A DNA stretch of 53,426 nucleotides, taken from assembly GCA_913056175.1 (NCBI GenBank), contig CAJXLM010000017.1, positions 1 through 53,426 on the forward strand, written 5' to 3'. This DNA is from an uncultured Opitutia bacterium. GTDB taxonomy: Bacteria > Verrucomicrobiota > Verrucomicrobiia > Opitutales > Puniceicoccaceae. Under the pieces are notes generated by a model. It was not told the origin of the DNA, ran no database searches, and saw nothing but the letters and a program-made list of their open reading frames with translations. Positions 41,616 through 50,380 of the stretch are shown piece after piece; position 1 is the first letter of the stretch; the number at the start of each line of letters is the position of its first letter. The position numbers and the translations under genes are program-made.

Positions 41616-43162
41616 GATTCGGGTGAGGTGTTGGAATCGTGCGCGGTGGAGGCCAGTTCCCCCACCCCGGTAATGGCACGGCCCACGCTTTCCTCGCTGA
41701 TCTCCTCGCCGACCAGCTCGGAAACAATGCGGCCCTCGTAAAGGGAGAGGACCCGGTCGGACACCCGGATGATCTCGGGCATTTCCGAGGAGACCACGAT
41801 GATCGCGTAGCCCTCGGCAGCGAGGTCGCGGAGGAGCTGGTGGATCTGGGCCTTCGAGCCCACGTCGATCCCGCGGGTCGGCTCGTCCACGAGGAGGATG
41901 CGGGGCTCGGTGGCCAGCCACTTGCCGATGACCACCTTCTGCTGGTTCCCACCGGAGAGGTTGTCGACCGGGTAGGAGGGTCCGGGCGCCTTGATGGACA
42001 GCTTTTCCCGGTATTCCTCAAAGAGCCGCTTCTCGCGGCTCGGGTGCGCGAGGTTGCCCCACTGGTTCATCACGGTCATGCCAAGATTGCGGTCGCAGGC
42101 CAGGGAAAGGGCCAAGCCGTTTTCCTTGCGGTCCTCGGGGATGAGCGCAATGCCCCGGGCGATCGCCTCCTCCGGGTTGTGCTTGTCGAGGCGCTCGCCG
42201 GCCACCCGGATCTCGCCGCGGTAGCACTTCCGGAGGCCGAAGATGGCTTCGAGGATCTCGGTGCGTCCGGACCCGATCAGGCCGTAGAAGCCGAGGATCT
42301 CGCCGGAGCGCAGCTCGAAGGAGACCTCGCGGAAGGCACCCCGGCTCCACAGGTCACTCACCTGGAGGACTACATCCTCGCCGGAGCGGAAATCGGTGCG
42401 AGCGGCGTGCGAAACCTTGCGACCGATCATCCGCTCGACCACGGAATCCTCGTCGGTCTCCGCGGTCTCGAGCACGCCCTGCGGGGTGCCGTCGCGGAGC
42501 ACGGTGATCCGGTCGGAGAGCTCGAAGATCTCGTCCATCTTGTGGGAGATGTAGACGATACCGACCCCCTGGGAGCGCAGGTCCCGGATGATCTCGAAGA
42601 GCAGGAGGCGCTCGCGGTCGGTCAGCGAGGTGGTCGGCTCGTCGAAGATGACCACGCGGGTCTCGTAAACGAGGGCCCGGGCGATCTCCACGAGCTGCTT
42701 GTGGGCCACGGTAAGGTTGCGGATGAGGGCGCGCGGGGAGAACTGGCAGTTCAGGCGGTCGAGCAGGCGGCGCGAGTCCGCGTAGAGCTTCTTCCAATCG
42801 ACCCGTCCGAGGGACTTGCGGGGGAGCTCGCCGAGGAAGAGGTTCTCGGCGACGCTGAGGTCCTCGACGAGGGAGAGTTCCTGGTGGATCATGGCGATCC
42901 CCCGCCGTTTCGCGTCCTGCGGGGACTGCAGGGCCACGGTCTCGCCGCCGATGGAAACGCTTCCTTCCTCCGGCTGGTAGATGCCGTCGATCACCTTCAT
43001 GAGGGTCGACTTGCCGGCGCCGTTTTCCCCGACGAGGGCCATGACCTCGCCCGGGCGCACCTCGAAGGAAACCCCGTCGAGGGCCTTGACCCCGGGGAAG
43101 GACTTGGAAACGCCCTCTACGGAGAGGACGGGCGTTTTCGAGGGTTCCGCGGGCTGGATCAT
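41612..43162 (-). CDS. Importer E: two-domain sugar ABC ATPase, RbsA-like
   Basis: This 516-residue fused ATPase from ATG 43162 (MIQPAEPSKTPVLSVEG) has N-terminal Walker A GENGAGKST, signature NLTVAHKQLVEIARAL and Walker B VVIFDEPTTSL. The C-terminal half has the degenerate P-loop GLIGSGRTEIL, LSGGNQQKVVIGKWL and ILLVDEPTRGIDVGSKAQ. It serves two different permeases, and its start overlaps the second permease stop by 4 bp (ATGA). It is the second dual ATPase of the window besides importer B. Confidence 0.93.
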   Translation of the reverse strand: MIQPAEPSKTPVLSVEGVSKSFPGVKALDGVSFEVRPGEVMALVGENGAGKSTLMKVIDGIYQPEEGSVSIGGETVALQSPQDAKRRGIAMIHQELSLVEDLSVAENLFLGELPRKSLGRVDWKKLYADSRRLLDRLNCQFSPRALIRNLTVAHKQLVEIARALVYETRVVIFDEPTTSLTDRERLLLFEIIRDLRSQGVGIVYISHKMDEIFELSDRITVLRDGTPQGVLETAETDEDSVVERMIGRKVSHAARTDFRSGEDVVLQVSDLWSRGAFREVSFELRSGEILGFYGLIGSGRTEILEAIFGLRKCYRGEIRVAGERLDKHNPEEAIARGIALIPEDRKENGLALSLACDRNLGMTVMNQWGNLAHPSREKRLFEEYREKLSIKAPGPSYPVDNLSGGNQQKVVIGKWLATEPRILLVDEPTRGIDVGSKAQIHQLLRDLAAEGYAIIVVSSEMPEIIRVSDRVLSLYEGRIVSELVGEEISEESVGRAITGVGELASTAHDSNTSPES

Positions 43163-44148
43163 ACCTGTTCGGAGAGCCGCACCTTTCGGCTGCTCAGTTG
43201 CTTGTCGAGGATGAGGACGGCGATGAGGATGCCGCCAAGGATGACGTACACGTAGAAGGCTTGCACCTGCATCATGTTCATTCCGTTGCGGAGGATGGCG
43301 ATCGAGAGGATGCCGGCAAAGCTGCGGAGGATGGACCCGTAGCCGCCCGCCAGCTTGGTGCCCCCGAGGACCACCCCGGTGATCACCCAGAGCTCGTAAT
43401 CGCGGCCGAGATTGGGAGTGGCCGCCCCCATCTGGGAGCTGAGGGTGACCCCGGCGAGCCCGGTGAGACCCCCGAGGATGAGGTAGTTCACGAACATGTG
43501 CGGGCCCACCCGGATGCCGGCGTTCACCGCCGCCTCGGGATTGCCGCCAACGGCGAAGGTGTTGCGGCCGTGCACGGTCCGGGTGAGGAGCAGGTGGACG
43601 AGCGCGACGAGGACGAGGAAAAGGATGGCGATGGTGGGCACGGCGAGCGGCCCGAGGGGCACCGAGCTCATCCCGATGTCCGAGAAGAGGAAGTTCATCG
43701 CGAAGAGCGACTGCTCTTGCGTGTAGACGAAGACGAGGCCGCGGATCCCGATCATCGCCCCGAGGGTGACAATGAAGGCGTTCACCCCGGTCTTCCACAC
43801 GAGGAATCCGTTCAGGCCGCCGAGGGCCATCCCGGCGAGGATGGCCATGAAGAAGGCGCCGAGAATCGCCCAGTCGCCCAACTGGGCGAAGATCGGCCAG
43901 GACTGGGCGTCGACCATGACCACCGCGCAGAAGGCGAGAATCGCGCCCACGCTGAGGTCGATGTTCCCGTTGATCATCACGAGGGTCATGCCAAGGGCGA
44001 TGATCCCGAGGGTGGACGCCTGGATGAGGATATTCTCGAAATTCTGGATGTCGAAGAAGTTGGGCGCGAAGAGGCTGAAGAAGACCGTGATCGCGATGAG
44101 GAAGGCCCAGATGGGCTGCTCGAGGAAGAAGGACTTGAACTTATCCAT
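43159..44148 (-). CDS. Importer E: CUT2 permease 2, RbsC-like
   Basis: This 329-residue inner-membrane permease has ALGMTLVMINGNIDLSVGAIL, WKTGVNAFIVTLGAMIGIRGL, NTFAVGGNPEAAVNAGIRVG and GVVLGGTKLAGGYGSIL. It has about eight to ten membrane segments. With permease 1 (44167) it probably forms a heterodimeric channel, in place of the usual RbsC homodimer. The genes are separated by 18 bp. Confidence 0.92.
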   Translation of the reverse strand: MDKFKSFFLEQPIWAFLIAITVFFSLFAPNFFDIQNFENILIQASTLGIIALGMTLVMINGNIDLSVGAILAFCAVVMVDAQSWPIFAQLGDWAILGAFFMAILAGMALGGLNGFLVWKTGVNAFIVTLGAMIGIRGLVFVYTQEQSLFAMNFLFSDIGMSSVPLGPLAVPTIAILFLVLVALVHLLLTRTVHGRNTFAVGGNPEAAVNAGIRVGPHMFVNYLILGGLTGLAGVTLSSQMGAATPNLGRDYELWVITGVVLGGTKLAGGYGSILRSFAGILSIAILRNGMNMMQVQAFYVYVILGGILIAVLILDKQLSSRKVRLSEQV

Positions 44149-44166
44149 GGTTAGGTTCCCCGTTCC

Positions 44167-45333
44167 TCAGGCGTAGGGCGAGAGCAGGCGCCCGCGGCGG
44201 GCCCCCACATCCAGCCACACCGCGACGATGATGACGACCCAAGTGACCAGCCACTGGGTCCAGTAGGAAAAGCCGAGCAGGAGCAGGCCGTTCTGGATGA
44301 AACCGAGGAGGAGCACCCCGATGACGGTCTTGCTGATCTTGCCGGAACCGCCGAGGAGGCTGGCCCCGCCCACGATGATCGCAGCGAGGACGAGCAATTC
44401 GTAGCCCTTGCCGACGGTGTTCTGCGAGCCCATGACGCGGCTGCCCATGACGACGGCCGCGCACCACACGCAGAAGGCGGAGATCAGGTAGGAAAAGAAG
44501 ACGGTCTTGACCCGGTTGATTCCGGAGTACTCGGCGGCGGAGGCCTTGCTGCCGATCGCGAAGATCCGGCGGCCGAAGGTCGTCCCGTGGAGCACCCACT
44601 CGAGAATGATGGCCAGGCCGAGGAAAAGGAGGATGGGGACGGCGATCCCGGCGATCTCGCCCCGCCCGAAAAAGGCAAACCAAGTATCGGACTGGTTGGT
44701 GATGTCGGCGTTCTGCCCGCCGCTGTAGATGAGGGTGAAGCCCTGGATGGCCGAGAGCATCCCGAGGGTCACGATCAGGGAGTTCAACCGGAGGACTCCC
44801 ACGAGAGTACCGTTGATCGCCCCGCAGGCGAGGGCGGCCACGAGTGCTACGGCCATGGCGGGGGCCGGCCCGATTTTGTCGTGCAGATCCACGACGAGAA
44901 TGGTCGCGAAGGAGAGCATCGACCCCACGGAGAGGTCGAGGTTCCCGCTGATCACGACAATGGTCACCCCGAGCGCCATGATCCCGATGATCGAGGACTG
45001 CCGGAGGACACTGGAAAAGTTGTCGAAACTGAGAAAGCGGTCCGAGGCGAGGGAGAAGCCCACCATCGCAATCACGAAGGCGAGAAGGATCCCCTGCTTG
45101 GCGAGCACCTTCGTCCAGGAGAAGTCGGGGGAATCGAGCCCGAGGAGGGCACGAAAGCGGGCCCCGATCCCACCGGCCACGACAGCTTCTTCCGCTTCGT
45201 GGAGGGCTTCCTGCGATTGCTGGTGCACCGGGTCGGGACCGGCTTCCGGGGGACCGGAGGCGCGCGGCGGTTGCGCCGCCGCGCGCCGGGTCCCGGAAGT
45301 CAGCTCGCCGGAGGAATCGTCCGAGGATGGCAT
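44167..45333 (-). CDS. Importer E: CUT2 permease 1, RbsC-like with a long N-terminal tail
   Basis: This 388-residue permease has a hydrophilic cytoplasmic N-terminus of about 75 residues (Ser, Pro, Ala, Glu/Gln-rich, HQQSQEALHEAEEA). Membrane segments with ALGVTIVVISGNLDLSVGSM, GVLRLNSLIVTLGMLSAIQG, IFAIGSKASAAEYSGI and AAIIVGGASLLGGSGKI follow. It is about 60 residues longer than permease 2, which it resembles only at these motifs. It is 45 bp downstream of the binding-protein gene. Confidence 0.92.
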   Translation of the reverse strand: MPSSDDSSGELTSGTRRAAAQPPRASGPPEAGPDPVHQQSQEALHEAEEAVVAGGIGARFRALLGLDSPDFSWTKVLAKQGILLAFVIAMVGFSLASDRFLSFDNFSSVLRQSSIIGIMALGVTIVVISGNLDLSVGSMLSFATILVVDLHDKIGPAPAMAVALVAALACGAINGTLVGVLRLNSLIVTLGMLSAIQGFTLIYSGGQNADITNQSDTWFAFFGRGEIAGIAVPILLFLGLAIILEWVLHGTTFGRRIFAIGSKASAAEYSGINRVKTVFFSYLISAFCVWCAAVVMGSRVMGSQNTVGKGYELLVLAAIIVGGASLLGGSGKISKTVIGVLLLGFIQNGLLLLGFSYWTQWLVTWVVIIVAVWLDVGARRGRLLSPYA

Positions 45334-45378
45334 GCTACCGATCGTGGCGGAGTCGTCGTTGTCGGCGAGCCGGATCGA

Positions 45379-46368
45379 TCAGAACACCGGCTTGGTGTAC
45401 TGGTCCATGTTCTCCTGGGTGATCTTCGGGGTGTCGAAGTAGTTGGACTTCGGCACGTCCTCACCCTTGACCACGGCCACCGCGGTGCGGAGCGCGTTGC
45501 GGGCGTCCTCCACGGGGCTCTGGTAGATGGAGCCCCAGTACTCGCCGCGGCCCATGGCCTCGTAGCCCACCGCGAAGTTGGTCGCGCCCACGAAGATGAT
45601 CTCGTCGGCCCGGCCCGCCGCCTTCGCGGCGTTCAGGGCACCCACGCCCATGTTGTCATCCCCGGAGTAGACCCCGTCGATGTCGTCGTACTTGGTCAGG
45701 AAAGTCTCCATGACGGTCTGCGACTTTTCGCGGTTCCAGTCACCGGGCTGGGTCTCAATGAGCTCGACATTCGGGCAGACCTCGGGGAGGCGCTCCTCAA
45801 AGCCCTGGGCCCGCTCGATGGCAGTCGTGTACCCGGGCATGCCCGCGATTTGCACGATCACGGCTTCGTCCTCGATGCCCATCTCCGTGAAACGGTCGCA
45901 CATGATCTCCGCGGAGTAGATCCCCTGGGTGATGTTGTCCGGACCGGAGAAGGAGGCGATGAACTGCTGGCCCTCCTCGGCAATCTGCGAGTTGGTCACG
46001 ATCACCGGGATGCCGGCCCGCTCCGCCTGGCGCACCACCGGCACGACCGCCTTGCCCTGGGTCGGCCAGATGATGATCGCGTCCACATCCTGCTGGATGA
46101 GGTCCCGCATCTGGTTGATCTGCTTCTCCACGTCCCCCTGCGCGTCGAGGACGATCGCCTCCACCTCGGGGTTGTTGTTGGCCGCCTCGATGAAGGCCTG
46201 CTCGTAGGTCGTCTGGTAACTATCGATCCCCACGTTGTTCTGGGTGATGCCGATGGTGATCACTTCGTCTTCTTGCGCCACGGCCGTGGCCACCAGCGCC
46301 GCCGGCAGGAGTCCGGCCACGGCGCGGACCACCGTCCGCGCCAGCTTGGAGGTAGGTTGGGATAACAT
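45379..46368 (-). CDS. Importer E: periplasmic sugar-binding protein, RbsB-like
   Basis: The 329-residue protein from ATG 46368 has a signal peptide (MLSQPTSKLARTVVRAVAGL, cleavage after TAVAQ). The mature domain begins EVITIGITQNNVGIDSYQTTY. IIIWPTQGKAVVPVV, GIPVIVTNSQIAEEG and VYSGDDNMGVGALNAAKAAG are Peripla_BP_4 marks. A real Shine-Dalgarno (AAAGGAAG) lies about 8 nt before the ATG. Two LacI-type operators lie 53 and 162 bp upstream. First gene of a leftward run of at least seven genes up to the terminator at 38615. Confidence 0.92.
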   Translation of the reverse strand: MLSQPTSKLARTVVRAVAGLLPAALVATAVAQEDEVITIGITQNNVGIDSYQTTYEQAFIEAANNNPEVEAIVLDAQGDVEKQINQMRDLIQQDVDAIIIWPTQGKAVVPVVRQAERAGIPVIVTNSQIAEEGQQFIASFSGPDNITQGIYSAEIMCDRFTEMGIEDEAVIVQIAGMPGYTTAIERAQGFEERLPEVCPNVELIETQPGDWNREKSQTVMETFLTKYDDIDGVYSGDDNMGVGALNAAKAAGRADEIIFVGATNFAVGYEAMGRGEYWGSIYQSPVEDARNALRTAVAVVKGEDVPKSNYFDTPKITQENMDQYTKPVF

Positions 46369-46420
46369 GTTGTTCTTCCTTTGGGTTCGTTGGGTTGTTC
46401 AGGGTCCCGACCGACCGAGG

Positions 46421-46434
46421 TGCAATCGATTGCA
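46421..46434. promoter_or_regulatory. Perfect 14-bp LacI-type operator before importer E
   Basis: TGCAATCGATTGCA is a perfect palindrome with central CG and serves as the reference site for this window. It lies 53 bp before the importer E ATG (minus strand). Its form (TGNAANCGNTNNCA) is that of CcpA/LacI-family operators. Confidence 0.8.
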
Positions 46435-46529
46435 GCCGGGCGGGAACGATGAGAGCGAAAGCGAATTCGAGAGCGGGGTACGGGGTAAGGCGGGGCTGCG
46501 GGGTTTGCGCTGGAAGAGAAAACCGCTCC

Positions 46530-46543
46530 TGCAATCCTTTGCA
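46530..46543. promoter_or_regulatory. Second, weaker LacI-type operator before importer E
   Basis: TGCAATCCTTTGCA matches 12 of 14 positions and differs at the two central positions 8 and 9. Centre-to-centre distance to the perfect site is 109 bp, which could allow DNA looping by a tetrameric regulator. Confidence 0.55.
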
Positions 46544-46757
46544 AGACCAAATCGAAATTTTTTTGGGAGGGTCTCAAGGGTCTGCGAGGCGCGGCAGGCC
46601 GCCGGGAAAAGGGCTCGGTGCGGTGGGGGGAGTGGGAAGCCCGCACACGCAGGGGGGCGGCGTGGCGGCTGGAGCCGTTGCCTTCGGGGGACCGCAGGCG
46701 ATCGGGCGCCCTTTAGCGTTGCGAATCCCGCCTCGCCCGTATGGGCTCATCGGTCGA

Positions 46758-46831
46758 CGGGGCGTAGCGCAGCCTGGTAGCGCATCTGCTTTGGGAGCAG
46801 AGGGTCGCTGGTTCGAATCCAGTCGCCCCGA
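46758..46831 (+). tRNA. tRNA-Pro (anticodon TGG)
   Basis: Acceptor arms CGGGGCG (46758-46764) and CGCCCCG (46824-46830) pair fully, with discriminator A. The anticodon stem TCTGC/GCAGA encloses TTTGGGA, giving TGG at 46792-46794. The T-arm CTGG-TTCGAAT-CCAG is canonical. CCA is not encoded. Confidence 0.96.
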
Positions 46832-46896
46832 CTCTTTCCATCCGAAAGGGATTGACTTGGCACTCACCCCGCGAGCACTCTCCGGGTTTTGGTCTC

Positions 46897-46974
<78 letters not shown>

Positions 46975-47021
46975 CCTGCGGGAAGAGTTTCTGGCTAGGC
47001 ACGAATCGAACTCTGGGTCGC

Positions 47022-48041
47022 ATGGGTAGGAGGGCCGCAGGCAAATCCCGCGTTCCCCCGGGGCGACGACGCCCCTCCCGGGTTGTCAGCCTCTTCCTGC
47101 TGGCTCTCGGCGTTCAGGCGGCTCTCGTAGCGACCACTCTCTTTGTGGTGGTCCTGGTTCCCCCGGAGCGGGAGCAACCCGATTTCGGGGCGAGCCAGAC
47201 GATCCACCTGCCCCAGCGGCAGCTCGAGCACCAGCAGGCGGTGGCGGCCTTCGAGCAGGTCGCCCAAGCCCCCCTTGCAATGGAGAAAGTGCGCCTCGAG
47301 GAGGTCACGCCAGAAGCCCTTCCGGACGTCCCCGCCCTGCCCTCCATGAATCTCTCCCCCGCGACCCCCTCCGCGGCCAGCCCGGCCGCCACCGCCCTCC
47401 TCGGGGCGGCGGGTTTTGGCAGCCAGCTGGGCGACCTCGGCGGTGAGGCCTCCTCGGTTTCGCTGCTCGGCGTGGAAGACCGGGCGGAGCGAATCCTCAT
47501 CGTCCTCGATGTTTCCCGCTCGGTGGTGAATGCGATGGCCTCGGCGGGCCAGCCCATCGAACAGATCCGCGAGGAGACCCTCGCCCTCATCGAAGGGCTG
47601 AACGCGAACACCCTGTTCGGCCTCCTCCAGCATTCGCGCCAGTACGAGCTCTTCCGCGACTACCTCCTCCCGGCAACGGTGGCCAACAAGGCGGCGGCCC
47701 GGCGCTGGATGCGAACGGAATTCGAGACCGCGGGATCTCTCTCCGGGCAGAAGTACGAGGGGGAGGACGGGGTAGCCGCGGTTCTCGAGGCGGCCTTCGA
47801 CCTGCGGCCGCAGGTGATCTTTCTCCTTTCCGACGGCAGTTACCAGCGGACGCGGCCCGGCGGGGGCCAGGAAACGATCCCCTGGAGGGAGCTGGAAGAG
47901 CGGGTGCAGCTGCGGCAGGACCAGCTGGAACGGCCAGCTCGCCTCCATACGATCGGGTTTGCGGTGGACGAGGACGACCGGAGCGGCTTTCGTCGATTGG
48001 CTCGCCGCAACGGCGGGCGTAGCGAGTTCTACGACGAATGA
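47022..48041 (+). CDS. Membrane-anchored VWA-domain protein, unknown role
   Basis: The 339-residue protein has an Arg/Lys-rich start, a membrane helix at about 21-47 (VVSLFLLALGVQAALVATTL) and then a linker rich in Pro, Ala and Ser. A von Willebrand A domain begins at about 157 (RILIVLDVSRSVVNAM). The MIDAS motif DxSxS is present at Asp163-Ser167, and FLLSDGSYQR gives a further Asp. Such proteins occur next to exporters of TonB/ExbB-like systems in Planctomycetes/Verrucomicrobia, but no partner is near here. Function unknown. Confidence 0.75.
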   Translation: MGRRAAGKSRVPPGRRRPSRVVSLFLLALGVQAALVATTLFVVVLVPPEREQPDFGASQTIHLPQRQLEHQQAVAAFEQVAQAPLAMEKVRLEEVTPEALPDVPALPSMNLSPATPSAASPAATALLGAAGFGSQLGDLGGEASSVSLLGVEDRAERILIVLDVSRSVVNAMASAGQPIEQIREETLALIEGLNANTLFGLLQHSRQYELFRDYLLPATVANKAAARRWMRTEFETAGSLSGQKYEGEDGVAAVLEAAFDLRPQVIFLLSDGSYQRTRPGGGQETIPWRELEERVQLRQDQLERPARLHTIGFAVDEDDRSGFRRLARRNGGRSEFYDE

Positions 48042-48108
48042 AGCGGACCTTCCCCCTGCCCGGCAACCGACTCCCCGCGGATGGCGCGCCCGGCGCGCCC
48101 ACCCCGGA

Positions 48109-48840
48109 ATGACCCACGACTCCCCCGACCCACCCCCCTTTTACCGGCCGGAGTGGTGGCGGCGGGCCCTCGTCTGGCCGCTCGTCCTTCTCCTCCGCCT
48201 GTGGGGGCTAACCCTCCGGCTGGACCTGGACCCCGAGGAGTGGCGGAGGGCCCGGGCCGTTCCCGAGCCGGTGGTGATCTGCTTCTGGCACAACCATATC
48301 CTCCTCGCCGCCTTTCTCTTCCGCCGTTTCCGCCGACCCTACCCCATGGCCGCGGTGGCCAGCCCGAGCCGCGACGGCGCCTGGCCGGCCACCCTCTTCA
48401 CCCTGTTCGGGGTGCGGGTGCTGCGGGGTTCCTCCCACAACCGGGGAGCCCGGGCCGCCCGGGAAATGCTCGGCGTGCACCGCGGGGGCCTCGACCTCTG
48501 CCTGACCCCGGACGGCTCCCGCGGGCCCCGCTATCGGCTGCGCCGGGGCCCCGCCTTCTTCGCGGGGAGGGCCGGCTCCCCCGTGGTCCTCCTCGGGGCC
48601 AGCTTCGGGAAGGCATGGCGGCTGAACACCTGGGACCGTTTCTTCCTCCCGGTTCCCTTCAGCCGCGTGCGGGTACGCCTCCGCGTCGTGCCGGGCTCCC
48701 CCGCGCACACCCGGGAGGAGGAGGAAGCCCGACGGGCCTCGCTCCAGGGCCAGCTCCGCGCCATCAGCGAGGATCCCGAGGAAGAGCCGGAGCCGGCCGG
48801 GAACGGCGGGGGCCCCGGCTCCTCGCCCAGTCCCGGCTAA
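48109..48840 (+). CDS. DUF374 family lysophospholipid acyltransferase-like protein
   Basis: The 243-residue protein from ATG 48109 (MTHDSPDPPPFY) has an N-terminal membrane helix, then FWHNHILLAAFLFRRF, VASPSRDGAWPA, LRGSSHNRGARAAREM and LTPDGSRGPRYRLRRG, which are the DUF374/LPLAT signature blocks. Family members transfer acyl chains in lipid A or phospholipid synthesis. The C-terminus is a Glu/Pro/Gly-rich tail of about 30 residues. An upstream in-frame start at 47959 overlaps the VWA gene by 83 bp and was rejected. Confidence 0.87.
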   Translation: MTHDSPDPPPFYRPEWWRRALVWPLVLLLRLWGLTLRLDLDPEEWRRARAVPEPVVICFWHNHILLAAFLFRRFRRPYPMAAVASPSRDGAWPATLFTLFGVRVLRGSSHNRGARAAREMLGVHRGGLDLCLTPDGSRGPRYRLRRGPAFFAGRAGSPVVLLGASFGKAWRLNTWDRFFLPVPFSRVRVRLRVVPGSPAHTREEEEARRASLQGQLRAISEDPEEEPEPAGNGGGPGSSPSPG

Positions 48841-48892
48841 TTCCTTTGCCACCCTTCCGACCCGTCGTTTCAATCCGGCGCTGGCAAGAACC

Positions 48893-49186
48893 ATGAATCC
48901 CCCGGCAGGAGAATCCACCGAGCCGGCCTTCCGGCTGAAGGTCGAGAACCGCATGGGCATCCACGCGCGACCGGCCGCCATGATTGTGCGGGTGGTCAAC
49001 GAATTCCAGGGGGATATGTGGGTGGAGAAGGACGGGGAGCGGGTGAACGCGAAGAGCATCATGGGCCTGATGATGCTGGCCGCCGGGCCGGGCTCGGAAC
49101 TCTGCTTCCTCCCCAGCGGGGGCGATGCCACCGAGGTGCGCGCCGAGCTGGAGGATCTGTTCCGGCGGAAGTTCGACGAGGACTGA
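48893..49186 (+). CDS. ptsH: HPr-family phosphocarrier protein
   Basis: The 97-residue protein has the phosphorylatable His24 in MGIHARPAAM and regulatory-type Ser55 in AKSIMGLMMLAAG, both classic for HPr. There is an extra ten-residue N-terminus before the domain. No enzyme I or EII gene is near, so it may act in a PTS-like regulatory chain or with an HPr kinase. This is inference. Its neighbours are unrelated housekeeping genes. Confidence 0.9.
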   Translation: MNPPAGESTEPAFRLKVENRMGIHARPAAMIVRVVNEFQGDMWVEKDGERVNAKSIMGLMMLAAGPGSELCFLPSGGDATEVRAELEDLFRRKFDED

Positions 49187-49245
49187 GCGGCGGGCGATCG
49201 GCGCCCTTGGCCCCCGGCACCTGCCCTCCCCCCACGGACCCGGGC

Positions 49246-50376
49246 TCAGGCGCTCCGGCGCTCCTCCTGCAGGCGGAGCTGGCCACAGGCCGCCTCGATG
49301 TCGTGCCCTTTTTCCCGCCGCAATGTCACGGAAATTCCCGCCTTGCGCAGGACACCGGCAAAGCGCTCCTGCCGTTTCCGGTTCGGCCGGGTCCACGGGA
49401 GGCCTTCCACCCGGTTGTAGGGGATGCAGTTCACGTGCGCGTGCAGGTCCCCGGCAATGCGGGCGAGGGCCTCGGCCTGGGCGAGGCTGTCGTTGACCTC
49501 CTCGATGAGGATGAACTCGAGCGTGACCATCCGGTTGTGCCGCTCGCGGAAGGAGCGGACCGCATCGAGGAGCTCGGGGATGGGATACTTCCGGTTCACC
49601 GGCATGATGCGCGAGCGCACCTCGTCGGTCGCCCCGTGCAGGGAGACGGCCAACCGGAGGGGCACGCCGAGGTCGGCGAGGTCGCGGATGCGCGGGGCGA
49701 GGCCAGAGGTGGACACGGTGATCCGGCGGGCCCCGAAGCCAAAGCCCCACTCGCGGTGCAGGCTCTCGATCGCCCCGGTGACCGCCTCGAAGTTCGCCAG
49801 CGGTTCCCCCATCCCCATGAAGACGATATTGTCAAAGGGCACGTGGTCCCGCCGGACCGTGCCGGGAGCATCCGCTTCCCTCTGGCGCTCCCCCACCCGG
49901 AGGAACTGGCCGAGGATTTCCCCCCGGGTGAGATTCCGCTTCCAGCCGGCGAGGCCGCTGGCACAGAACTTGCACCCGTAGGCACAGCCCACCTGGCTCG
50001 ACACGCACACCGTGCTCCGCGAGCGCTCCACGCCCACGCCGGTCTGGGGCGCCTCGATGAGGACGGTCTCGATCAGCGCCCCGTCCTCGAGGCGCCCGAG
50101 CAGCTTGGTGGTCTCGTCCCCGGAGCGTTTCCAGAACACCCGGTCGACGGGATTCCCCGCGAATTGCTCGGCCAGCCAGGAGCGCAGGCCGGCCGGGAGA
50201 TTGGTCATCGCCGCGGGTTCGGTGACCCCCCGCCGGTAGATCCACTCGAGGACCTGGCCGGCCCGGTAGGCGGGCTGGCCAGCGGCGAAGAGCCGGGCCC
50301 CGAGGGTCTCCGGATCCTCCTCGAGCAGGGAGGGTTTTTCCGGTCGAAAGACGCGGCGATTCGAGCTTTTCTCCAT
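49246..50376 (-). CDS. rlmN: 23S rRNA (adenine-2503-C2)-methyltransferase
   Basis: RlmN is a radical-SAM enzyme that methylates A2503 of 23S rRNA and A37 of some tRNAs. From ATG 50376 (MEKSSNRRVF) the 376-residue protein has the CxxxCxxC cluster motif (Cys131, 135, 138 in GCAYGCKFCASG), the conserved Cys124 in CVSSQVG and the methyl-carrying Cys364 in EAACGQL. ATG 50382 is an alternative two codons earlier. Length is normal (E. coli 384). Its start codon lies 5 bp from the divergent kdsC start, or overlaps it. Confidence 0.95.
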   Translation of the reverse strand: MEKSSNRRVFRPEKPSLLEEDPETLGARLFAAGQPAYRAGQVLEWIYRRGVTEPAAMTNLPAGLRSWLAEQFAGNPVDRVFWKRSGDETTKLLGRLEDGALIETVLIEAPQTGVGVERSRSTVCVSSQVGCAYGCKFCASGLAGWKRNLTRGEILGQFLRVGERQREADAPGTVRRDHVPFDNIVFMGMGEPLANFEAVTGAIESLHREWGFGFGARRITVSTSGLAPRIRDLADLGVPLRLAVSLHGATDEVRSRIMPVNRKYPIPELLDAVRSFRERHNRMVTLEFILIEEVNDSLAQAEALARIAGDLHAHVNCIPYNRVEGLPWTRPNRKRQERFAGVLRKAGISVTLRREKGHDIEAACGQLRLQEERRSA

Positions 50377-50380
50377 CGGC

